Origin: Micromonospora sp. NBC_01796
GTDB taxonomy: Bacteria; Actinomycetota; Actinomycetes; Mycobacteriales; Micromonosporaceae
Direction of reading: 5' to 3'
Assembly: GCF_035917455.1 (NCBI RefSeq)
Contig: NZ_CP109078.1
Span: forward strand, 2,480,001-2,544,000
Length of the DNA stretch: 64,000 nt
The notes under the pieces are model-generated. The model made no database searches. It had not been told where the DNA came from and saw only the letters and a list, made by a program, of their open reading frames with translations. Below are positions 53,730 to 64,000 of this stretch, piece by piece. Made by a program: the position numbers and the translations under genes. Numbering within the stretch: the stretch's first letter is position 1; every line of letters starts with the position of its first letter.

Positions 53730-54284
53730 TCAGGAGGTGGTGCCCCAGCGGGCCTGTTCGAGGATTTCGGTGGCGCGGGCCTGGGCGGTCGGGTCGTCGG
53801 TGCGGAGCAGGCGGGTGGCCTCGTCCACGGCGTCGGTGAGGTTGCGCCACTGGGCGTTGCGCTCGCGTACCACCTCGGCCTGGGCGACGAGCTGCCGGTT
53901 CTTGGTCCAGAGGTCCACGAAGACCGACACCTTGGCCCGCAGGACCCACGGGTCGAACGGCTTGGTCAGGTAGTCGACCGCACCGACCGCGTAACCGCGG
54001 AGTGCGAGCTGGGCGTCCCGGTCCGCGGCGGTCAGGAAGATGATCGGTACGTGCCGGGTCCGCTCCCGCCGCTTGATGTGGCTAGCGGTCTCGAACCCGT
54101 CCATGTCCGGCATCTGGGCGTCGAGCAGGATCACCGCGAAGTCGTCCACCAGGAGCTGCTTCAGCGCCGCCTCACCGCTCTCCACCGCGACCGAGTGCAC
54201 CGGCAGGCCCTGCAGGATCGCCTCCAGGGCCAGCAGGTTCTCCCGCCGGTCGTCGACCAGGAGCGCCTTCGCCACCTCGCTCAT
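53730..54284 (-). CDS. Response regulator, receiver domain with coiled-coil tail
   Basis: The protein is 184 residues. The receiver domain is complete: ALLVDDRRENLLALEAIL (acidic pair), VILLDAQMPDMDGFE (phospho-acceptor Asp near residue 55), IIFLTAADRD, and the lysine in VDYLTKPFDPWVLRAKV. There is no DNA-binding domain; the last 50 residues form a helical tail. It follows the poly-HAMP hybrid kinase by 28 bases and is probably its partner or a phosphate sink. Confidence 0.87.
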   Translation of the reverse strand: MSEVAKALLVDDRRENLLALEAILQGLPVHSVAVESGEAALKQLLVDDFAVILLDAQMPDMDGFETASHIKRRERTRHVPIIFLTAADRDAQLALRGYAVGAVDYLTKPFDPWVLRAKVSVFVDLWTKNRQLVAQAEVVRERNAQWRNLTDAVDEATRLLRTDDPTAQARATEILEQARWGTTS

Positions 54285-54312
54285 CGGACCACCACGTTAC
54301 CGCCGTACGCGC

Positions 54313-58674
<4,362 letters not shown>

Positions 58675-58841
58675 TCTTCCTCGCTCAGCTGGGGGAGGTG
58701 GACCGTGCCTGGCCGGCCCCCTGTTGGCGGCGGCGGCACCCCCATCATTGTGCTCCGGTCCCGCTGATACCAGTCCATGCTGAGCTGGGGCGGCGTGCCG
58801 GCAGGCTTGGCACCGGCAGCCGCGCGGTGGAGGATGAAACG

Positions 58842-60905
58842 GTGTCAGCGGAAATCGGGGGGCCGTTCAGCGACGGTGCGGACGAACGCGTCCGGCGGGT
58901 ACGGCTACCAGCCGACCGCCGTACGCCGGCTGCCGCACGGGCGATCGTGCGGTCGGTGCTCGCCGAGGCACAACTGGACGAACTGCTCAACGAGGCGCTT
59001 CTGCTCACCACCGAGCTGTCCACGAACGCGGTGGAACACGCCGGCACAGAGTTGGACATCGAGGTCGTAGCGGACGAGAGCGGACTGACCGTCACTGTCT
59101 CCGACTTCGCCGTCGGGCCACTGGAAAAGGTGACCGCGCGCCCGAAAAACGACCTGACGGACATCTCCGAGGTATCGGAACGCGGCCGGGGACTGCTCCT
59201 GGTCGACCACTTCGCCAGCCGCTGGGGCACCACCCACCTCCCCACCGGCAAGGGCGTCTGGTTCCGGCTCGACCGCAAGAGCGCACCCGAGCCCCCCACC
59301 GGCCGCCCCGGCTCGACGCTGGTCGGCGGTACGCCCACCGGTCCGGCGCCGAGCGCCGGTGCACTCACCGCCCTGATGCACACCGTGCCCGACCCGTACA
59401 CGGACGACCCGCTGCCGGACTTCGCCGCCAACCTGCTCGCCCGGGTCGCCGAGATGGTCGGCGCGGCCGGCGGCACCGTACGACTGGACCGGGGCGACGG
59501 CAACGGGTCACAGGTGCTCGCCCGTTACGGCCGGCATCCCCGCCCCGGTGACGACCTGCTCCGGGTGCCGCTCGCCGTGCACCGCCCGTACGCCGGGGAA
59601 CTGGAACTCGACGCCGCGCCCTCGGGATATGCCCAGCCGCTCGCCGCGCTGATGGCCGAACGGCTCTCCCTGCACCTGGAGAACGACCGGCTCCGCCGGG
59701 CCGACGTACGCCGGCAGACCTGGCTGACCTTCCTCGCCGAGGCGAGCGAACTGCTCGCCCAGTCCCTCGACGTCGACCTGACCATGGCGCTGATCCCGCA
59801 GCTCGTGGTGCCCCGGCTCGGCCAGTGGTGCGCGGTGCACACCGCCGACGAGTGGGGTCGGCTCAAGCTCGCCGCGGCCAGCCACGCCGACGAGGCGGTC
59901 CTGCCGGAACTGCACAAGGTCCTCAGCGAGGACGGCCCGGACTCGGTGCAGGCCCGGCTGCGGGAGGCGTCCCGCAGCGGTTCCCAGGTGCCGATCGGGG
60001 GTCCGATGGACGGCTTCGCGGTCCCCCTGGTCGCCCGGGGTCAGCGTCTCGGCACCCTCGCGGTCGGACGCCACCTGCGACACCGGCACGACCCGGACGA
60101 GGTCGCGGTGCTGGAGGACGTGGCCCGGCGGGCCGCCCTGGCGATCGAGAACGCGCGGATCCACGCCGAACGGCGGCGGATCGCGCACACCCTGCAACAG
60201 TCGCTGCTGCCACCGGTGCTGCCGGTCGTCGACGGCATCGGCTTCGCCGCCGAGTACGTACCGACCGGTGACGACGCGGACGTGGGCGGCGACTTCTACG
60301 ACGTGGTCCCGCTGCCGGACGGGCGGTGGTTGGTGGTGGTCGGGGACGTTTCCGGCAAGGGCGTACAGGCCGCCGCGGTCACCGGACTGGTCCGGGACGT
60401 GATCCGGGTGCTGGTCGGTGACGGCAAGCCGCTGCCCGAGGCACTCGACCGGCTCAACGAGACCCTGGTCGAGCGCGGCGGCGGGCGCTACTGCACGCTC
60501 GCCCTCGCCGCCGTCGGGCAACGCCAGGACGGGCAGCTCACGGTCGAACTGCACCTGGCCGGCCACGATCGTCCGGTCCTCGTACGCGGAAACGGCCGGG
60601 CCTCGTTCGTCGGGACCGGCGGTACCGCGCTCGGCCTGCTCGACTCGATCGCCACGCCCTCGGCCAGTGTGCCGATGGGTCCGGGCGACTCGCTGATCTT
60701 CTACACCGACGGGGTCACCGAGCGGCGGCGCGGTCGGGAGCTGTTCGGACTCGACCGGCTCCGGGACGCCGCCGGACCACTCGCCGGCTACTCGGCGGAC
60801 GTGGTCGCGGCCCGGCTGCGCTCGACCGCGATCGGATTCTCCGGTGAGACCCCACGCGACGACATCGCCATCCTCGTCCTGCGCAACGACGCCCTCCCGG
60901 TCTGA
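58842..60905 (+). CDS. SpoIIE-type PP2C phosphatase with anti-sigma-like ATPase and GAF domains
   Basis: The protein is 687 residues from GTG 58842, preceded by GGAGG with good spacing. Order: an RsbW-like HATPase domain (ALLLTTELSTNAVEHAG, then RGRGLLLVDHFASRWG) at ~10-135, a GAF domain (~270-430), and a PP2C/SpoIIE phosphatase (DVGGDFYDVVPLPDG, VGDVSGKGVQAA, DGVTERRR, PRDDIAILVLRN) at ~450-687. Such proteins combine kinase- and phosphatase-like ends to reset STAS antagonists, so the STAS gene at 50491 is a candidate substrate. It is divergent from the poly-HAMP kinase. Confidence 0.87.
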   Translation: MSAEIGGPFSDGADERVRRVRLPADRRTPAAARAIVRSVLAEAQLDELLNEALLLTTELSTNAVEHAGTELDIEVVADESGLTVTVSDFAVGPLEKVTARPKNDLTDISEVSERGRGLLLVDHFASRWGTTHLPTGKGVWFRLDRKSAPEPPTGRPGSTLVGGTPTGPAPSAGALTALMHTVPDPYTDDPLPDFAANLLARVAEMVGAAGGTVRLDRGDGNGSQVLARYGRHPRPGDDLLRVPLAVHRPYAGELELDAAPSGYAQPLAALMAERLSLHLENDRLRRADVRRQTWLTFLAEASELLAQSLDVDLTMALIPQLVVPRLGQWCAVHTADEWGRLKLAAASHADEAVLPELHKVLSEDGPDSVQARLREASRSGSQVPIGGPMDGFAVPLVARGQRLGTLAVGRHLRHRHDPDEVAVLEDVARRAALAIENARIHAERRRIAHTLQQSLLPPVLPVVDGIGFAAEYVPTGDDADVGGDFYDVVPLPDGRWLVVVGDVSGKGVQAAAVTGLVRDVIRVLVGDGKPLPEALDRLNETLVERGGGRYCTLALAAVGQRQDGQLTVELHLAGHDRPVLVRGNGRASFVGTGGTALGLLDSIATPSASVPMGPGDSLIFYTDGVTERRRGRELFGLDRLRDAAGPLAGYSADVVAARLRSTAIGFSGETPRDDIAILVLRNDALPV

Positions 60906-60998
60906 GCCGCCGAGCCGGATCCGCGCTGCGGAAGGCGGTGAACGGCCTGGCGGGTCGGCGCGGGTCGGGGGGAAGTCGGCCGATCTAGACTGGCGGCC

Positions 60999-61616
60999 AT
61001 GCCATCGATCACCCGACGCTCAGTGGATCCCGATCGTCGGGCCTCGGTCGAGGCCGAGATCGTGGCCGCGACCGTGCGTCTGCTGACCGAAGGGGTGAGC
61101 TTCACCGAACTCGGGGTGCAGCGGATCGCCGCCGAGGCGGGGGTGGCCCGGTCGACCTTCTACACCCACTTCCGGGACAAGAGCGCACTGCTCATGCGGC
61201 TCGCCGGCACCATGCGTACCACCGGCTACGACATCGTGAGCACGTGGCAGATCACCGACGGGCTGGACGGCCTGATCGACATCTTCCAGCGGATCACCAC
61301 GCTCTACCGGGAGTACGCCGTGGTGCTCACCGCGATCAACGAGGTCGCCGCGTACGACACCACTGTGCGGGAGTTCTGGGCGGCCGGGTCGAACCGGTTC
61401 CTCGAATTCGGTGGGCGGATCCTGGCCGAGGAGCAGCAGGCGGGTCGCACCCCGGCCGACCTGGACGTGCCGACGGTGAACCGGATCATCGTGATCGGCG
61501 GCGAGCGGGCCATCGCCGACCATGTGGCGACAACCGACGACAGCAGCGGCGACGACGCCTTCGGCGCGGAGCTGGCCAAGCTCTGGTGGTACGGGGCGTT
61601 CCGGCGCCAGCCGTAG
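60999..61616 (+). CDS. TetR-family transcriptional regulator
   Basis: The protein is 205 residues. The helix-turn-helix is RASVEAEIVAATVRLLTEGVSFTELGVQRIAAEAGVARSTFYTHFRDKSALL; the C-terminal domain is a helical ligand pocket with unusual FLEFGGRILAEEQQAGR. It lies 168 bases before an aldo/keto reductase gene on the same strand, which it may control. Ligand unknown. Confidence 0.85.
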   Translation: MPSITRRSVDPDRRASVEAEIVAATVRLLTEGVSFTELGVQRIAAEAGVARSTFYTHFRDKSALLMRLAGTMRTTGYDIVSTWQITDGLDGLIDIFQRITTLYREYAVVLTAINEVAAYDTTVREFWAAGSNRFLEFGGRILAEEQQAGRTPADLDVPTVNRIIVIGGERAIADHVATTDDSSGDDAFGAELAKLWWYGAFRRQP

Positions 61617-61784
61617 CCGGATCGGGTGGTGAGGCGGACGAACGCGCCGTACCACCGCCGCTCCCACGGAACGCCTGCTCACGCCCTCCGTACGGCTTGA
61701 GCGCTTTCGCCCCTGTCCGGCGACCACGGGTAGCAGAGTGAGGGGGCGGAGCCCGGCCGACTCGACCGACACCTTCTGGGAGCT

Positions 61785-62816
61785 GTGGTGAAATACCGCC
61801 TGATGGGCCGTACCGGCCTGTACGTCTCGGAGATCTCCCTCGGCGCGATGACCTTCGGCGGCTCCGGGCCGATCTGGGACATGGTCGGCGGGCTCGGGGT
61901 GGCGGACTCGGAACGGATCGTCGGCACCGCCCTCGACGGCGGGGTCAACCTGATCGACACCGCCGACGGGTACGGCGACGGCGAGAGCGAGGAACAGCTC
62001 GGCACCATTCTCAGGGGCCGCCGCGAGGACGTCATCCTGACCACGAAGGCGCACGCCCGTACCGGGCCGGGGCCGAACGACGTGGGCCAGACCCGGCTGC
62101 ACCTGATGCGGAACCTGGAGCAGAGCCTGCGCCGGCTCCGGACCGACTACATCGACGTCTACATGATGCACAACTTCGATCACCTGACCCCGTTCGAGGA
62201 GACGCTGCGCACCCTCGACGACGCGGTACACCAGGGCAAGATCCGGTACATCGCCGCCGCCAACCTCTCGGCCTGGCAGGTCAGCAAGGCGCTGGGCGTC
62301 TCCGGTCGACTCAACCTGAACGGCTTCGCCGCCCTGCAGAGCTACTACTCCCTGGTCGGCCGGGACGCCGAGCGGGACATCATTCCGATGGTGCTCGACG
62401 AGGGTGTCGGCCTGTTCGTCTGGGCACCGCTGGCAGCCGGCTTCCTGACCGGCAAGTTCAACCGTGACGCCAGCGACTCCAACGGTCGGCGCGGGAGCGA
62501 GGGTTTCCCCGACTTCCCACCGGTCGACCACTCGCGCGGGTACGACATCCTCGACGTGGTCCGAACCATCGCCCAGCGGTACGACGCCAGCATCGCCCAG
62601 GTCTCGCTCGCCTGGGTGCTGGCCAAGCCGGGGGTCACCAGCGTCACCGTCGGTGCCCGCAAGCCGCACCAGCTCACGGACAACCTGGGCGCCATCGACC
62701 TGACGCTGACGGAGCAGGACCTGGCCGAACTCGACGAGATCAGCAAGCCGGCGCCGAGCTACCCGAACTGGGTGCAGAGCGGCTTCTACCGGGACGTCCG
62801 CTACCCGCAGCAGTAG
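61785..62816 (+). CDS. Aldo/keto reductase
   Basis: The protein is 343 residues and a TIM-barrel NADPH oxidoreductase. Catalytic tetrad positions are visible: LIDTADGYGDGESEEQLG (Asp and Tyr), LTTKAHARTG (Lys) and YIDVYMMHNFD (His). NADPH-binding SVTVGARKPHQLTDNLGAID lies near the end. It starts at tandem GTG codons. It is probably of the YghZ/Gcy-like group acting on small aldehydes; the substrate is unknown. A palindrome-like TTGAGCGCTTTC lies upstream. Confidence 0.87.
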   Translation: MVKYRLMGRTGLYVSEISLGAMTFGGSGPIWDMVGGLGVADSERIVGTALDGGVNLIDTADGYGDGESEEQLGTILRGRREDVILTTKAHARTGPGPNDVGQTRLHLMRNLEQSLRRLRTDYIDVYMMHNFDHLTPFEETLRTLDDAVHQGKIRYIAAANLSAWQVSKALGVSGRLNLNGFAALQSYYSLVGRDAERDIIPMVLDEGVGLFVWAPLAAGFLTGKFNRDASDSNGRRGSEGFPDFPPVDHSRGYDILDVVRTIAQRYDASIAQVSLAWVLAKPGVTSVTVGARKPHQLTDNLGAIDLTLTEQDLAELDEISKPAPSYPNWVQSGFYRDVRYPQQ

Positions 62817-62825
62817 TACGGGAAA

Positions 62826-62870
62826 GCTGACGCCCGGCACCCTGCTGGTGGCGCGGTGCCGGGCGTCAGC
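62826..62870. terminator. Strong 16-bp bidirectional terminator hairpin
   Basis: GCTGACGCCCGGCACC (62826-62841) pairs perfectly with 62855-62870 around a 13-base loop, between the convergent ends of the aldo/keto reductase and oxidase genes. Confidence 0.8.
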
Positions 62871-62891
62871 GGCTCGGGTGCCCCGGAGGGG

Positions 62892-64000
62892 TCAGATGCC
62901 GCCGGTGTACCGGCCGGGAGCGAGCCGGTGGTCCGGGTCGAACCGCTCCTTGACCCGGCGGAGCAGCGGCAGGGTGGGGAGCTGGCCCCAGAAGTCGATC
63001 TCCCGGCGGATCCGGGGCGGGGCGGACAGCACCACACACCGCCCGTTGCGGGCGAGCAGCACCCGCCGCACCACCCCGAGGATCGAGGCGATCTGCTCGG
63101 GCGCGACGTAGCCCGGCAGTGCCGCGTAGACCACGCCGAGTCCGGCCGAGCCCCGCACCGGAACCGGCGTCCCGGCGGCGTCACGCAGCGCGTAGACGGC
63201 GGCGTGCAGGTCGGCGGCGGGTACGTCGATGCGGAGCGCGACATCGTCGGCGGTGAACGGGTAGCGGCCCCACCAGGACGGCGCGGTGGTGTGCACCCGG
63301 CTGTCCCCCTCCAGCAGCTCGACCAGCCGGGCCACCCTGCCGCCGACGTCTGCCTGCCCGCCCTCCAGCAGCACGGCGAGACTGCCGGCCTCCGGCGGAC
63401 CGGCCCGGTGGCCGGCGGCCGAGAACCCTTCCTTCGGCAGGTCGATCTCGATCGCCGCCGGGCTCAGCCAGGATCCGTGGATGAGCCGGACCAGGTTGTA
63501 CATCTCCAGTGGGGACTGGACCGGGCGGGTCACCCAGATCTGGCTGGCCGGCACCGGCTGCACCCGCAGGGTCGCCGAGACCAGCACCCCGAGCGCCCCG
63601 TTGGATCCGCAGAGCAGCCTCGCAAGGTCGTGTCCGGCGGTCTCGCCGGCCGCCCAGCCGCCCGCGTGGTGCAGGACCCCGGACGCGTCGACGTAGCTGA
63701 CCCCGAACAGCCGGTCGCCCGGCGAGCCGTGCCGGTGCCGCATCGGACCGGTCTCGTCGGCGGCCACCACCCCGCCGATGGTCGCCTCGGTGGAGGGCGC
63801 GTCGATCGGCAGCCGCATCCCGGTACGGGCCAGCGCGGCCTGCACCGCCCGGACCGGTGTGCCGGCGCCCACCTCGGCGACCATGTCCTCACCGGAGTGG
63901 TGCCAGACCCCGGCCAGCCGACCGGTGTCGAGGACGATGTCCACCCGCGAGGGTGGTGCGCCCCAGTCCAGTTTGGTGCCGGCGCCGCGCGGAACCACCG
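62892..64000 (-). CDS. FAD-binding oxidase, GlcE-like (N-terminus beyond the window)
   Basis: About 369 residues are visible; the start lies past the right edge, probably some 50-60 residues further. The PCMH-type FAD domain shows VPRGAGTKLDWG, VEVGAGTPVRAVQAALARTG, and GGVVAADETGPMRHRHGSPGDRLFGV, with LLCGSNGALGVLVSATLRV. The C-terminal part ends in KERFDPDHRLAPGRYTGGI, the usual end of glycolate oxidase FAD subunits (GlcE). GlcD/GlcF partners are expected upstream, outside the window. Confidence 0.8.
   Translation of the reverse strand, partial: VVPRGAGTKLDWGAPPSRVDIVLDTGRLAGVWHHSGEDMVAEVGAGTPVRAVQAALARTGMRLPIDAPSTEATIGGVVAADETGPMRHRHGSPGDRLFGVSYVDASGVLHHAGGWAAGETAGHDLARLLCGSNGALGVLVSATLRVQPVPASQIWVTRPVQSPLEMYNLVRLIHGSWLSPAAIEIDLPKEGFSAAGHRAGPPEAGSLAVLLEGGQADVGGRVARLVELLEGDSRVHTTAPSWWGRYPFTADDVALRIDVPAADLHAAVYALRDAAGTPVPVRGSAGLGVVYAALPGYVAPEQIASILGVVRRVLLARNGRCVVLSAPPRIRREIDFWGQLPTLPLLRRVKERFDPDHRLAPGRYTGGI

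Noticed and set aside
61700-61720. TTGAGCGCTTTC sequence as a LacI-type operator before the aldo/keto reductase
   Set aside because: The symmetry is imperfect and no LacI-family regulator is nearby; the TetR gene is the better candidate.

Overview
The window is high-GC, densely coded actinobacterial DNA. Three things point to Micromonosporaceae or a close relative: the complete set of menaquinone-pathway homologues of the futalosine type, a BldC regulator, and the many GTGA/ATGA-coupled genes with GTG starts and strong GGAGG-type ribosome sites. I assign it from gene content and style only. No rRNA, CRISPR array, prophage or intact transposon is visible.

Layout. 1-1008: small hypothetical genes that look accessory. 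1113-4807: the paaABCDE phenylacetyl-CoA epoxidase operon on the minus strand. 5218-7145: two tandem exported serine beta-lactamase-like proteins. 7168-10006: mqnA, and an ArsR regulator with an MFS exporter. 10136-14153: a Schlafen/AlbA_2-type protein behind a perfect palindrome, then the RNA polymerase-recycling helicase HelR. 14177-18279: a metalloprotease-like gene, a hairpin- and G-rich divergent region, and an overlapping PIG-L deacetylase / ATP-grasp / glycosyltransferase 2 cassette. 18306-18381: a tRNA-like gene with odd features. 18401-22787: an ankyrin protein and a four-gene membrane protein / regulator / ABC exporter operon. 22857-27933: an exported M14 carboxypeptidase, a type VII secretion substrate-like operon, a YbaB-like gene and small membrane proteins. 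28016-37063: mqnE, a NlpC/P60 hydrolase, a proline-rich membrane protein, a DEAD-box helicase, a glycolipid-binding-like protein, an Lrp regulator and bldC. 37126-41340: ubiX, a terpene synthase, and a coupled UbiA/UbiD pair. 41459-44168: a surface protein whose wall anchor is out of frame, and a decayed gene. 44198-50335: hemL, a phosphatase and cytochrome c biogenesis (resA, ccdA, resB, ccsB). 50491-52968: a STAS protein, two unknown genes, a GntR regulator and a broken second copy of the STAS gene. 53104-60905: a poly-HAMP hybrid histidine kinase, a response regulator, a P-loop kinase and a divergent SpoIIE-type phosphatase. 60999-64000: a TetR regulator, an aldo/keto reductase and a FAD-linked oxidase cut by the window end.

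How it works together. Several genes serve respiration: mqnA and mqnE make the early futalosine intermediates; the UbiX, UbiD and UbiA homologues fit the late decarboxylation and prenylation steps; hemL supplies tetrapyrrole; and the ccs genes attach heme to cytochromes. A second theme is the cell surface: beta-lactamase-like proteins, NlpC/P60, M14 peptidase, T7SS-like substrates, a surface adhesin-like protein and the PIG-L/GT2 cassette. A third is partner-switching and phosphorelay signalling (STAS, SpoIIE phosphatase with its own ATPase domain, poly-HAMP kinase). The most interesting unexplained items are the PIG-L/ATP-grasp/GT2 cassette, the tRNA-like gene inside an extended helix, the terpene synthase set among quinone genes, the duplicated and deleted STAS gene, and several long perfect palindromes.
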